Assembly (NCBI GenBank): GCA_964496755.1
Contig: CAZCBD010000002.1
Coordinates: 1-34,893, forward strand
Source: CAZCBD01 sp964496755
Lineage (GTDB): Bacteria; Bacteroidota; Ignavibacteria; Ignavibacteriales; Melioribacteraceae
Direction: 5' to 3'
DNA: 34,893 nt
Shown in pieces: positions 16,880 through 25,893 of the stretch. The notes under the pieces are model-generated. The model did no database searches. It saw only the letters and a program-made list of their open reading frames with translations, and was not told where the DNA came from. The position numbers were made by a program, and so were the translations under genes. Position 1 is the stretch's first letter. The number at the start of each line of letters is the position of its first letter.

Positions 16880-18316
16880 ATGAAAAAGGAAATATTATTT
16901 TTATTATGTGTACTATTTACAAGTAGCATATTTGGGCAAAGAATTCTTACTTTGGATGAATCAATTGCAATTGCAATGAAAGAAAGTTACAATATTAAAT
17001 CAGCAAAATATTCACTGGAAAGTTCACAAAAATCACTCGAGGCAATTAAACGAGGTTTGCTTTCATCAATTGACTTGGAATTTGATTTGCCAAGTTATGA
17101 TAGCAGACTTTTCAGTCAATTTAATTCAAGCACTGAACAGGATGAATTTTTTAAACGTACAACTACAAATATTGAAGGAAGAATATACGTTCGTCAACCA
17201 ATATTATTTTCAAACGGAATGATATCTTTGATAGGATTAATCAAAGGTCGTGAACAAGTAACATCTACAAATCTGAGAAGCAGGGATTATTTTTCAAATT
17301 TTATTGTCAGTTTAAATCAGCCGTTATTTGATTTCAATAATCAAAAAGCAAGTTTGGAACGTGCCGAAATTAACAAAGAAAAATCGAAAAGAAATTATAC
17401 AAAAGCCGAGTATGATATTGTTTACAATGTAACTGCAGCATTTTATCAGCTTTATAGTTCAAAGAAAAATGTGGAAATAACTAAAGATCGTGTTAAGCAA
17501 AATGAATTATCTTATAATACTGCTTTGAATAAGTTTCGCGCCGGTTTAATTGCAGAAGATGAAGCTTTAAAACTGGAAGTAGATTTAGCCACAAGTAAAA
17601 ATGAATTATTAGATGCTGAAAGAACTTTTGAAAACTCAAAAAATAATTTTAAATTTTTGATTGGGTTAGACCTTGATGAGGATATTGATATTGTTGCCAA
17701 ATTAGATTATAAGCCAATAAATATTGATGCTCAAACAGCTATTTCAAACGCTCTTGAAAAAAGAACCGATTTATTAAATTACGCAGACGATAAAAGATTA
17801 CGTGAACTAACAATTGATGAAACTGATGCAAAACACAGAATTAAAGCAAATATTACAGCAAAATACGGGATAAATAAAAACGCTCAGTTGTTTGAAAATA
17901 TTTTTAGAAACTATGAAGATAACCGAAGTGTTAAAATGACGATTTCGGTTCCAATATTAGATTGGGGTAAAAACAGAAGAGAGGTAGAAGCTGCAAAAGC
18001 AAATTTGAAACTTGCAGAAGAAAGATTTATAAATTCAAAAAAATCAATTAGAAATGAAATTGTTTCGGCAATAAATAAATTGAATTCGGCAAAATCCAGA
18101 GTCGAGGTTCTGAGTAAATCAGTCAAAGTTGCAGAAAAAGGTTATCAAATAAGTATCGAAAGATTTAAAGCCGGAAAAATTACAAGCTTTGAATTATCAC
18201 AAGTTCAGTTGAGCTTAACAAATGCAAAACTCAGTAGTTTAAATGCTTTAATAGATTATAAACTGGCTATTGCCGATTTAGAGAAAAAAACTCTAACTAA
18301 ATATGATTACAATTAA
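16880..18316 (+). CDS. TolC family outer-membrane channel protein
   Basis: This 478-residue protein has a Sec signal peptide (MKKEILFLLCVLFTSSIFGQ) and two outer-membrane-efflux-protein repeats typical of TolC-like trimeric channels: RILTLDESIAIAMKESYNI opens the first, and the later helices carry KAEYDIVYNVTAAFYQLYSS and LNKFRAGLIAEDEALKLEVD. The second repeat includes DWGKNRREVEAAKANLKLAEE, a beta-strand return and ISIERFKAGKITSFELSQVQ. It forms the outer-membrane exit of the export set with the adaptor and permease upstream, after a 63-base gap with GAGGG ahead of the ATG. It ends directly against the convergent dgt gene, with no base between the two stop codons. Confidence 0.94.
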   Translation: MKKEILFLLCVLFTSSIFGQRILTLDESIAIAMKESYNIKSAKYSLESSQKSLEAIKRGLLSSIDLEFDLPSYDSRLFSQFNSSTEQDEFFKRTTTNIEGRIYVRQPILFSNGMISLIGLIKGREQVTSTNLRSRDYFSNFIVSLNQPLFDFNNQKASLERAEINKEKSKRNYTKAEYDIVYNVTAAFYQLYSSKKNVEITKDRVKQNELSYNTALNKFRAGLIAEDEALKLEVDLATSKNELLDAERTFENSKNNFKFLIGLDLDEDIDIVAKLDYKPINIDAQTAISNALEKRTDLLNYADDKRLRELTIDETDAKHRIKANITAKYGINKNAQLFENIFRNYEDNRSVKMTISVPILDWGKNRREVEAAKANLKLAEERFINSKKSIRNEIVSAINKLNSAKSRVEVLSKSVKVAEKGYQISIERFKAGKITSFELSQVQLSLTNAKLSSLNALIDYKLAIADLEKKTLTKYDYN

Positions 18317-19597
18317 TTAAATTAAATCAGCCAAGGAGCTATAGTCGGGGTCGAACAATCTTTTATAAATTCTTAATGCGTACGAATCGGTCATGCCTGA
18401 AATATAATCGCATATCATTCGTGCGCGTTTGTTTTTATCTTTACAATTCATCAACAAATTATGGGTAAATTCAGGTAAGATTTTTTCTCCGCTCAATTCT
18501 TCAATATAATTTTCACGAAATATTTTATAAATTTTAGCAATTATAGTTTTACCCTTAAACTCAATCTGATGTAATTGCGAAGAATTAAAAACCAAATCCA
18601 AAGCTATTCTTTTGTAAAGTTCTGAGGTTACTTTTATTGGTTCTTCTACTTTTAAAACATACTTATATCGATTGGTTAAATCATCCATAAATGTTTGTCG
18701 GTGTTCAATAGAACAAGCGGAAATAAATTCACCAATCCGTGTAGAAAATTTTCTTTTGAAATTCTGTTCTTTAATCCATGTTATTATTTGCTTAACAACT
18801 TCAATTTCAAAATCAGTTAAATTGTTTTTGTTAGATTCAATCCAACGTTCCAATTTATCGGTAGTTATAAAACCACCCGAAATACCATCAACAATATCAT
18901 TTATTGAATAGGCTGTATCATCCGACCAATCCATAATCTGACATTCAATACTTTTGAAATTATTCAAGCTTAACGGATCATCTATTTCGTTGGGAATTTC
19001 TCTATTTGCAAAAATAAAATCGATAAATTCTTTTTGACTATCGTAAATGAAATGATTTTTCGGTATTGTTTCGAACGAAGAAAAAGTAGCTTTATATTTT
19101 AACACACTATCTATCGTGGCACGGCAAGGATTCATTCCTCGTTTATTTGATTCGGTTTTGTAAAAAATTTCCGTGAGCAAGCGTAATGTTTGAGCATTAC
19201 CTTCATAGCCACCGTAACCATGTTTTGCCATCAATCTGTTTATTTCAAATTCGCACGGATGCCCGAAAGGAGGATTTCCCAAATCATGAGCCAAACAAGC
19301 TGTTTCAACCAAATCGGAATCAATATAATATTCAAGATTAAATATTTTAAACTCTTTTATTTTAAGATAGTTACAAATTGAACGTCCGATTTGAGAAACC
19401 TCAATAGAATGGGTTAAACGAGTACGATAATAATCATATTCACCCGGTAAAAAGACTTGCGTTTTGCCTTGCAGCCTTCGGAATTCAGATGAATGAATAA
19501 TTCTGTCCCTATCAACTTGAAAATATGTTCTGTATTGATCGGTAGAACTTAGTTTTAATCTCTCCAAGTCAAATTCTGTATAAAATTTATTTTTCAT
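18317..19597 (-). CDS. dgt: Deoxyguanosine triphosphate triphosphohydrolase-like HD protein
   Basis: HD-domain dNTPases cleave dNTPs to the nucleoside and triphosphate, limiting the dNTP pool. The 426-residue protein shows the family order: RDRIIHSSEFRRLQGKTQV (31-49), the first metal histidine in TRLTHSIEVSQIGR (H63), the HD pair in CLAHDLGNPPFGH (H104, D105), the GNAQTLRLLTE segment, and the later aspartate in DWSDDTAYSINDI (D226/D227). Such enzymes are named Dgt or dGTPase-like; substrate range differs between subtypes and cannot be fixed here. It is the last gene of a compact minus-strand group, starting 2 bases after the prmA stop. Its end abuts the convergent TolC gene. Confidence 0.94.
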   Translation of the reverse strand: MKNKFYTEFDLERLKLSSTDQYRTYFQVDRDRIIHSSEFRRLQGKTQVFLPGEYDYYRTRLTHSIEVSQIGRSICNYLKIKEFKIFNLEYYIDSDLVETACLAHDLGNPPFGHPCEFEINRLMAKHGYGGYEGNAQTLRLLTEIFYKTESNKRGMNPCRATIDSVLKYKATFSSFETIPKNHFIYDSQKEFIDFIFANREIPNEIDDPLSLNNFKSIECQIMDWSDDTAYSINDIVDGISGGFITTDKLERWIESNKNNLTDFEIEVVKQIITWIKEQNFKRKFSTRIGEFISACSIEHRQTFMDDLTNRYKYVLKVEEPIKVTSELYKRIALDLVFNSSQLHQIEFKGKTIIAKIYKIFRENYIEELSGEKILPEFTHNLLMNCKDKNKRARMICDYISGMTDSYALRIYKRLFDPDYSSLADLI

Positions 19598-19599
19598 AA

Positions 19600-20445
19600 T
19601 TACTTTTTAAAAACTAAGGCAATCCATTCATTCATTTGAAGTTTCTCAATTAATTTAAATCCGGCATTAGAGTATATTTCTAAAATATCATTTTCATCTT
19701 TATTTAATAACCCCGATAAAATTAATTTGCCTGTTTCGGAAATTTTTAATGATATATCTTTATCCAAACCCATCAAAATATGTTTATTAATATTAGCAAT
19801 TACCAGATCGAAATTATTTTCTTCAATGTCGGAAATTGTGCCTAAAATAATTTTAACTTTATCTTCAACTTTATTAAGCTGAACATTTTCGTTTCCATTA
19901 AGCAAGCACCATTCATCATTGTCAACACCAAAAGCAAAATCGGCTCCCAACAAAACCGAAGCAATTGCAAGCACTCCGGTTCCACTTCCCACATCTAAAA
20001 CTTTTCCGTTTTTAGGTACATATTTTTCAAGTAGTGTTAAAACCAATTTTGTTGTTTCATGTTCTCCTGTACCAAAAGACATTTTGGGATCGATTTGAAT
20101 TACTAATTGCCCTTGTTTCGGGTTAAATTTTTTAAATGTAGGTTTAATAGCAATTCTTTCATTTATCTCAACCACATTTGTATTGCGTTCAAATTCTTCA
20201 TTCCAATTTTTATCTTCAATTAAATCTTCGCTCATAAAAAAGGAATTTATTTGATTATTTTCTTTCATGCTATTTAGCAAATCGGTTATTGTTTTACTGT
20301 TTTCCGGACTATTTTCATCAAGATAAACAATAATGGAGTTTTCCTCTTCCGTAATACCGTTTATTTCCAATGTCCAAAGTAAATTTGTTAATACATCCGG
20401 ATCGAAAGGATCGGTTTTAATTAAATATTTTCTAAATTTTTTCAT
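19600..20445 (-). CDS. prmA: PrmA, ribosomal protein L11 methyltransferase
   Basis: PrmA trimethylates lysines and the N-terminus of ribosomal protein L11 using S-adenosylmethionine. The 281-residue protein has the N-terminal L11-binding domain (about 1-60), the conserved linker DKNWNEEFERN (78-88), DPKMSFGTGEHETT (119-132), and the SAM-binding motif VLDVGSGTGVLAIA (149-162) followed by GVDNDEWCL. The motif-IV loop reads VIANIN rather than the more usual NIL/NIT, a small departure. AGAGG precedes the ATG. The gene lies between the M28 lipoprotein gene (3-base gap) and dgt (2-base gap), so it is co-transcribed. Confidence 0.95.
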   Translation of the reverse strand: MKKFRKYLIKTDPFDPDVLTNLLWTLEINGITEEENSIIVYLDENSPENSKTITDLLNSMKENNQINSFFMSEDLIEDKNWNEEFERNTNVVEINERIAIKPTFKKFNPKQGQLVIQIDPKMSFGTGEHETTKLVLTLLEKYVPKNGKVLDVGSGTGVLAIASVLLGADFAFGVDNDEWCLLNGNENVQLNKVEDKVKIILGTISDIEENNFDLVIANINKHILMGLDKDISLKISETGKLILSGLLNKDENDILEIYSNAGFKLIEKLQMNEWIALVFKK

Positions 20446-20448
20446 TTT

Positions 20449-21438
20449 TCACCTCTGAAATTTTAGAGAATATATTAAATTTACAAGAACATCACCAACT
20501 TGTTTCAGAGTTTTTTTTGAAATATTTGACATATCATCTTTTAATGTATGCCAATAATTTCTTCTTTCAACATTTGTTTCAGCACCAACCAAATCGGCAT
20601 CAATAATATTAACGGTTTTAATTCCCGAATTATTTAAAGGAATATGGTCGTCGTAAATTGATGCACTGTGGCTTGTAATAAATTTATCGGCATTAATTTT
20701 TTTTGCAATACCCCAAACAAGACTTACAATTTCATTAGCATAAACATTCGATGATTCTTCAATTTTGAATTTTGCATCAATATCACCAACTAAATCAAGA
20801 AGTATTCCGAATTTGGGTTTATTCTTTTTTATAGTTGCGGAATAAAATTTTGAACCCAAACAATATAAATCCAAATCGTGTTCTTTACCGTAATCTTCGC
20901 CATCAAATAAAATTATATCAACACCATACTCAACGGGATTTTGTTTTAGCACACGTGCTAATTCCAATAAAATTCCAACTCCGCTTGCACCATCATTTGC
21001 ACCAAGTATCGGTTTGTTTTTATATTTTTTGTCCTTTTCCGCTCTGGGTCTTGTATCCCAATGCGCCGAAAGAATAATTCTATTTTGGGCAGAGGGGTTA
21101 TAACGGGCAATAAAATTCGTTAACTCAAGTTTTTCACCATTATATCCGGGATAAATAAAATGTTGTTGGATTAATGTATCGGAATTTATGGAAAAATAAT
21201 TTTTAAAAAATTCTTTAGCAGCCTTATGCCCTTTGGAATTAGGATTTCGAGGTCCCAAAGAAACTTGTTTGTAAACTAAATCGTATGCATTCGATTCATC
21301 AAACTGCGGAATTTTATTTGATGTGATAAGCGTAAATAATTTTTTTGTTTTTTTATCACTTTCCTTTTTTTTGGATGAACAACTAATAAATAAAAGTAAC
21401 ATAACAACAAAAAATGAAATCTTTTTCAAAACAGCCAT
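20449..21438 (-). CDS. M28 family lipoprotein, probable glutaminyl-peptide cyclotransferase
   Basis: The protein (329 aa) carries a lipoprotein signal with FISC and the lipid cysteine at residue 20, then an M28 zinc-hydrolase domain. Visible metal and catalytic residues are H126 in SAHWDTRP, D149 in GANDGASGVG, E181/D182 in DGEDYG and H297 in YWHTLKDDMSNIS. The early LGPRNPNSKGHKAAKEFF segment, the DGEDYG variant and the WHT motif are those of animal-type glutaminyl cyclases, which are also found in Bacteroidota. These convert N-terminal Gln to pyroglutamate on exported proteins. An M28 aminopeptidase remains the alternative. The ATG at 21438 has its AGGA overlapping it, whereas a TTG at 21429 (giving MKKISFFVV) has ideal spacing to the same AGGA and may be the true start. 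Confidence 0.88.
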   Translation of the reverse strand: MAVLKKISFFVVMLLLFISCSSKKKESDKKTKKLFTLITSNKIPQFDESNAYDLVYKQVSLGPRNPNSKGHKAAKEFFKNYFSINSDTLIQQHFIYPGYNGEKLELTNFIARYNPSAQNRIILSAHWDTRPRAEKDKKYKNKPILGANDGASGVGILLELARVLKQNPVEYGVDIILFDGEDYGKEHDLDLYCLGSKFYSATIKKNKPKFGILLDLVGDIDAKFKIEESSNVYANEIVSLVWGIAKKINADKFITSHSASIYDDHIPLNNSGIKTVNIIDADLVGAETNVERRNYWHTLKDDMSNISKKTLKQVGDVLVNLIYSLKFQR

Positions 21439-21447
21439 CCTAAAAAT

Positions 21448-22803
21448 TTATTTGTAATTTCTTTTTCTAAATTCCACATTTAAATTCGATGCAAATTTTT
21501 CAGTTTCGTTTATATTAATTTCATCAATATCAACAGCGGTAAAAATAACTTTTGAGTGTTTTTTTGCTTCGATTGTAAAACTAATCATTTCATCAAATAA
21601 ATGTTCATCTATGTTCATTATCTGCGAATATTTTTTTCTGTCCGAAGAATTTAAACTAATTGAAACAGTGTCGATCAAGTTTTCAAATTCGCAGGCTATA
21701 TTTTTATTATTGATATAATTCCCATGGCCGTTTGTATTTAATCTGGTTTTACCGCCGTTGCTTTTAACATAATTTGCAATTTGTTTTATTACCTCCCAAC
21801 GAATTGTTGGTTCACCAAATCCGCAAAACACAATTTCATCATATAATTTCGGATTGTCAATTTTAGAAATATATTCTTCGGCGGTAGGTTCATTCGGTTT
21901 AATTAATTTTAAATTGAAATTATTTAAGGTTAAATTATTTAATCTCTTACAAAATATACATTTGGCATTACATCTATTTGTAATATTGATATAAAGAGAA
22001 TTGCCCAATTGATAAATTAAAACGGATTTATGATCTTGTTTTAAATTAAAAAACCGTTCTGCGTTTTGAGTAGTAATTTCAGCTACTTTATCAACAGTTA
22101 CATTTTTAAGTTCGGCCAATTTTTCAGCGATGAACGGTATTTTGGAAGGATCATTTCTTTTACCTCGAAAAGGAACCGGACTCATAAACGGCGCATCTGT
22201 TTCAATCATCAGATTTTCAAGTGGTATTTCGCTTACAATTTTGCGAAGAGTGTCTGCTTTTTTAAAAGTTATGTTCCCTGTAAATGAAATTAAATAACCC
22301 AATTCAATTAATTCTGAAGCGTCTTTCAGTGAACCGGCAAAACAGTGTAATTGAGCTTTTAAATTTGTTTTGGAATATTCTCTTAAAATATTCATCGTAT
22401 CTTTATTTGCATCTCTGTTATGAATAATTGCCGGCAACCCCAATTTAACAGCTAAATTTAATTGTTGGCGAAAAGCTTCAATTTGTTTTTCCTTCGGCGA
22501 ATAATCGTAATAATAGTCCAGTCCGATTTCACCAATTGCCACTACTTTGTGATGTTTGGCCAATTCAAAAAAATCTTTCACCATATTCGGGTTCCACCCT
22601 GCCGTGTCATGCGGATGAGTGCCAACCGCTGCAAAAACATTTTCGAATTTTTCTGCCAATTTTATTGCTTGTTTTGAAGTTTTAAAATCCGTACCCGGAA
22701 CAATAATTTTTTTTACACTTGCTTCTTTTGCATTTAAAATTACTTGTTCTATATCGTCATTAAAATCTTCAAAAAATAAATGGGAGTGAGTATCTATAAA
22801 CAT
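21448..22803 (-). CDS. TatD family hydrolase fused to a radical SAM domain
   Basis: Residues 1-255 are a complete TatD metal-dependent nuclease-type TIM barrel: DTHSH (H6, H8), GEIGLDYYYD (E92), IIHNRD (H128), LHCFAG (H153) and ETDAPF (D203). After a short linker, residues ~262-451 form a compact radical SAM domain with CNAKCIFC (C278, C282, C285, the 4Fe-4S ligands), GFGEPT (328-333) for SAM binding and RLNTNGHGN in the barrel. A separate TatD-associated radical SAM family is known next to tatD genes; here both are one polypeptide without a break. The reaction of the radical half is unknown. It leads the minus-strand group that continues to the M28 gene (9-base gap), prmA and dgt. A terminator separates it from purM upstream. 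Confidence 0.93.
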   Translation of the reverse strand: MFIDTHSHLFFEDFNDDIEQVILNAKEASVKKIIVPGTDFKTSKQAIKLAEKFENVFAAVGTHPHDTAGWNPNMVKDFFELAKHHKVVAIGEIGLDYYYDYSPKEKQIEAFRQQLNLAVKLGLPAIIHNRDANKDTMNILREYSKTNLKAQLHCFAGSLKDASELIELGYLISFTGNITFKKADTLRKIVSEIPLENLMIETDAPFMSPVPFRGKRNDPSKIPFIAEKLAELKNVTVDKVAEITTQNAERFFNLKQDHKSVLIYQLGNSLYINITNRCNAKCIFCKRLNNLTLNNFNLKLIKPNEPTAEEYISKIDNPKLYDEIVFCGFGEPTIRWEVIKQIANYVKSNGGKTRLNTNGHGNYINNKNIACEFENLIDTVSISLNSSDRKKYSQIMNIDEHLFDEMISFTIEAKKHSKVIFTAVDIDEININETEKFASNLNVEFRKRNYK

Positions 22804-22841
22804 TTTTTTACTTTCAGATTAAATATTTTTTGGAAAGCATT

Positions 22842-22867
22842 AAAAAAGCTCCTAAAAACGGAGCTTT
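22842..22867 (-). terminator. Rho-independent terminator after purM
   Basis: On the minus strand, AAAGCTCC and GGAGCTTT pair around a 7-base loop and are followed by a T run. The element starts 5 bases after the purM stop and ends about 40 bases before the tatD-radical SAM start, so it isolates purM from the next unit. Confidence 0.9.
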
Positions 22868-22871
22868 AAAT

Positions 22872-23867
22872 TTATTTTATTTTACCAATTACTCTTGCAT
22901 TCTGATTTTGATTTTTTGCAATTTCTAAAACTTTTTCAACATCTTTCGTATTCACAATCGAAATAAGTCCGATACCGGTATTAAATACATCTCTCATTTC
23001 ATCATCGGAAATGTTACCGGTCTCTTGTATTAATCTGAAAATCGGCTGCATTTCCCACGAAGTCCAATCAATATCAATAGATAATTTTTTCGGTACCACT
23101 CTTTTTGTATTTCCAATAATTCCACCGCCGGTTATATGCGAAAAAGCATGAATATCGACATTCTCTTTTAATTCGGTAATTAACGTTAAATAAGATTTGT
23201 GAATTCTGAGTAATTCTTCACCAATTGATAATTGAAGTCCGTCAACCTTATCATTAACATTAAACTTCGGGAATAAAACCTTTCTTGCAAGCGAATAGCC
23301 GTTTGTATGCAAACCGTTTGAATCAAAACCAATCAAAATATCACCGGATTCAACTTTTTTGCCATCAATGGCTTTTTCCTTTTCCACCACGCCAACAATT
23401 GTACCGGATAAATCATAATCATTAACCGAATACATACCGGGCATTTCGGCAGTTTCGCCACCAATTAAAGCCATATTATTTTCTTTACAAGCTTTTGCAA
23501 AACCACTTACAATAGAAGCGGCTTTATTCGGATCTAATTTTCCAAATGCCATATAGTCCATAAAATACAATGGTTTTGCTCCGCCAACGGCAATGTCATC
23601 AATACAATGATTAACTAAATCTTGCCCAACCGTATCATGCTTATCCATCATGATAGCAACCATTAACTTAGTTCCAACACCATCAACGCTGGATACTAAA
23701 ACCGGCGATTTGTATTCAGAAAAATCCAATTCGTAAAAAGCACCAAAATGTCCTATCCCCGTAATACAATTTTCATTAAATGTAGATTTTGCCAAATCCT
23801 TTATTAAATCCACTGTGTTTTCACCGGCTTTTAAATTTACGCCTGCAGATTTATAATCTATAGTCAA
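22872..23867 (-). CDS. purM: PurM, phosphoribosylformylglycinamidine cyclo-ligase (AIR synthetase)
   Basis: PurM makes aminoimidazole ribotide from FGAM and ATP, the fifth step of purine synthesis. The 331-residue protein has the full set of family motifs: YKSAGVNLKAGE (5-16), SSVDGVGTKLMVA (59-71), NHCIDDIAVGGAKPLYFMDY (86-105), IGGETAEMPGMY, DSNGLHTNGYSLAR and FSHITGGGIIGN. The start is TTG at 23865-23867 with GGAG five bases upstream, and it yields the standard N-terminus. No other pur gene is present, and the adjacent terminator suggests it is transcribed alone. Confidence 0.97.
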   Translation of the reverse strand: MTIDYKSAGVNLKAGENTVDLIKDLAKSTFNENCITGIGHFGAFYELDFSEYKSPVLVSSVDGVGTKLMVAIMMDKHDTVGQDLVNHCIDDIAVGGAKPLYFMDYMAFGKLDPNKAASIVSGFAKACKENNMALIGGETAEMPGMYSVNDYDLSGTIVGVVEKEKAIDGKKVESGDILIGFDSNGLHTNGYSLARKVLFPKFNVNDKVDGLQLSIGEELLRIHKSYLTLITELKENVDIHAFSHITGGGIIGNTKRVVPKKLSIDIDWTSWEMQPIFRLIQETGNISDDEMRDVFNTGIGLISIVNTKDVEKVLEIAKNQNQNARVIGKIK

Positions 23868-23958
23868 CTTTACTCCAAAAATTAAATTATTTAATTTTCA
23901 AAAATACGACCAAAAAAAGAGAAAAGGAAACTTTGGGCAATTTTTTTTGTAGAAACCA

Positions 23959-23975
23959 ATTAAAATTATTTTAAT
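23959..23975. promoter_or_regulatory. Palindrome upstream of hrcA (candidate regulatory dyad)
   Basis: ATTAAAAT-T-ATTTTAAT is a perfect 17-base palindrome in the 198-base gap between the divergent purM and hrcA genes, about 90 bases before the hrcA start. The gap has no CIRCE-like TTAGCACTC/GAGTGCTAA element. Short all-A/T palindromes are common by chance at this composition, so a regulatory role is only a possibility. Confidence 0.2.
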
Positions 23976-24065
23976 CAAATAGTATTCAAAAAAGGAAAAA
24001 AAACAATAAAATAACTATCTTATTAGTTCGGAAAATTTGAATTAAAGTAAAACTATTTCAATAAA

Positions 24066-25097
24066 ATGTTTCAATTAAGCGAACGCGAAAAAATAATATT
24101 GCGAGATGTTATACATCAATTTATAATCACTGCTTCTCCGGTAGGTTCACGCAATCTATCGAAGAAAAGCAATTTGAATTTATCTGCCGCAACAATTAGA
24201 AATATAATGTCCGATTTGGAGGAAAACGGCTTATTGAAGCATCCGCACACTTCCGCCGGTAGGGTGCCCACTGATAATGGATATAGGTTTTATGTTGATT
24301 CTTTAATGGTTCCCGTCAATTTAGATGATGTTCAAAAGAATTTAATTGCAAATGTATTAGTAAATAATTCTGAAGAAACTAATGATATTTTGAAATTAAC
24401 AGCTTCTGTTTTAAGCAAAATCACAAATCAATTGGCTTGTGTTACATATCCGAATCTTAGACAGGCAAAATTGGAGAAAATCCGAATTTTAAGTCTTTCT
24501 ACTAACCGTATTTTGGTTGTTGTTGCAGTACAATCGGGTTTGGTAAAAACAATTACCTTGGAACTGAATGCCGAAATAAATGAAAAAAAATTAAGTTCCG
24601 TTGAACAGATTTTAAATGAAAAATTATCCGGATTAGACTTTTCTGAAATCAGAAAAACTTTTGCCGAAAGATTAAAAAATTATGAACCTGAATATACACC
24701 TGTAATCAGAGTATTTTTGGATTCAATTGATAAGGTATTTACCGACGAAAAGGGAATAGAAAAAATTTATGTTGCCGGAATTAAAAATATAGTTAAACAA
24801 CCTGAATTTGAAGATCACACTCAATTTCAAAGTGTAATTGAATTAATTGAAGACGAAGATGTAATAATTCATTTTTTGGAAACTAAAAATTTTGAAGATA
24901 AAGATGTTTATATAAGCATTGGAAAAGAAAATCAAAATAAATTGTTTACCAAATACAGTTTAATTGCAAAAAAATATAATATTTCAAATATAAACGGAAC
25001 AATTGGTATAATTGGCCCAAAGCGAATGCAATATAATAAATCTATTGCGGCAATAATTTACATTGCCGATTTATTGAGCAAAGAATTAAAAAAATAA
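24066..25097 (+). CDS. hrcA: HrcA, heat-inducible transcription repressor
   Basis: HrcA represses class I heat-shock genes by binding CIRCE operators and is reactivated by GroEL. The 343-residue protein has the N-terminal winged helix with LSEREKIILRDVIHQFI, ASPVGSRNLSKKSNLNLSAA and TIRNIMSDLEENGLLKHPHT, then the diagnostic SAGRVPTDNGYRFYVDSLM. The middle and C-terminal GAF-like dimerisation region includes IYVAGIKNI and ends with the usual GTIGIIGPKRMQYNKSIAA. It leads the group hrcA-grpE-dnaJ. The grpE start follows 48 bases later. Which promoter HrcA controls is unclear because no CIRCE copy is visible here. Confidence 0.97.
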   Translation: MFQLSEREKIILRDVIHQFIITASPVGSRNLSKKSNLNLSAATIRNIMSDLEENGLLKHPHTSAGRVPTDNGYRFYVDSLMVPVNLDDVQKNLIANVLVNNSEETNDILKLTASVLSKITNQLACVTYPNLRQAKLEKIRILSLSTNRILVVVAVQSGLVKTITLELNAEINEKKLSSVEQILNEKLSGLDFSEIRKTFAERLKNYEPEYTPVIRVFLDSIDKVFTDEKGIEKIYVAGIKNIVKQPEFEDHTQFQSVIELIEDEDVIIHFLETKNFEDKDVYISIGKENQNKLFTKYSLIAKKYNISNINGTIGIIGPKRMQYNKSIAAIIYIADLLSKELKK

Positions 25098-25145
25098 AAA
25101 GAGTTAAAAAAATAATTTTCATAATCATTTTAGGAAGTTGAAGGA

Positions 25146-25853
25146 ATGACAAAAAAAGAAAAGGTAAAAATGAAGGAAAAATTAAGTAACGAAAATAATG
25201 AAACCATTGACAAACAAACTTTTGTTGAAAAAAATGATAATGAAAAATCAAATGGCAATGAAGTAAAATCGGATTCTAAAGAATCTAAAAAATCGACTAA
25301 AAAGAAAAGTAGTTCGAAAAAAGATTCTCATTCAAAAAAAGATTCCTATTCAAAAAAAACTCCGAAAGAAATTGCAAAGGAGCTGGAAATATTAAATAGT
25401 AAAATCGAAGAGTTGGAAAAAGAAAAAAACGAATTAAAAGAAATGCTCCAAAGAAAAGCTGCCGAATTTGAAAATTACAAACGCAGAACGGAAAAAGAAC
25501 AAGAAGTACTTTTGAAATATGCCAGTGAACCCTTTATTTTGAAGATGCTAAAAATATACACGGATTTGGAAAAAACCGTTAGTCATTTCGGAGAGAATGA
25601 AAATATTGAAAACATTAAACAGGGTGTTATTTTAATCTTCAATAATTTTAAAAAAGCATTTGAAGAAATGGATGTAAAAAAAATTGAAGCCGAAGGAAAA
25701 GAATTTGATTTCAATTTACACGATGCTTTGATGCAACAACCTTCAACTAACGTACCCGAAAACACCATACTCCAAGTTGTTGAACAGGGTTACACATTTA
25801 AAGATAAAGTGATTAAACATGCTAAAGTAATTGTAAGTAAAGCTGTCGAGTAA
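25146..25853 (+). CDS. grpE: GrpE, nucleotide exchange factor of DnaK
   Basis: GrpE releases ADP from DnaK. The 235-residue protein has an unusually long, highly charged N-terminal tail of about 75 residues (KSTKKKSSSKKDSHSKKDSY style, with a KKDSxSKK repeat) that is expected to be disordered. A coiled-coil (KEIAKELEILNSKIEELEKE) and the GrpE core follow, with LQRKAAEFENYKRRTEKEQE, FNLHDALMQQP and the C-terminal VEQGYTFKDKVIKHAKVIVS, all family hallmarks. GAAGGA precedes the ATG. It sits between hrcA and dnaJ, the classical heat-shock arrangement, but dnaK is not in the window. Confidence 0.96.
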   Translation: MTKKEKVKMKEKLSNENNETIDKQTFVEKNDNEKSNGNEVKSDSKESKKSTKKKSSSKKDSHSKKDSYSKKTPKEIAKELEILNSKIEELEKEKNELKEMLQRKAAEFENYKRRTEKEQEVLLKYASEPFILKMLKIYTDLEKTVSHFGENENIENIKQGVILIFNNFKKAFEEMDVKKIEAEGKEFDFNLHDALMQQPSTNVPENTILQVVEQGYTFKDKVIKHAKVIVSKAVE

Positions 25854-25893
25854 ATTCAATTATTAAATTAGGTTTAGCAAAAGGAAAAAATAA

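Noticed and set aside
14187..18316. Complete MacAB-TolC system
   Set aside because: The permease lacks the nucleotide-binding domain and no ATPase gene is present, so the set is incomplete in this window.
23868..24065. CIRCE operator upstream of hrcA
   Set aside because: I looked for TTAGCACTC and GAGTGCTAA and close variants and saw none in this gap.
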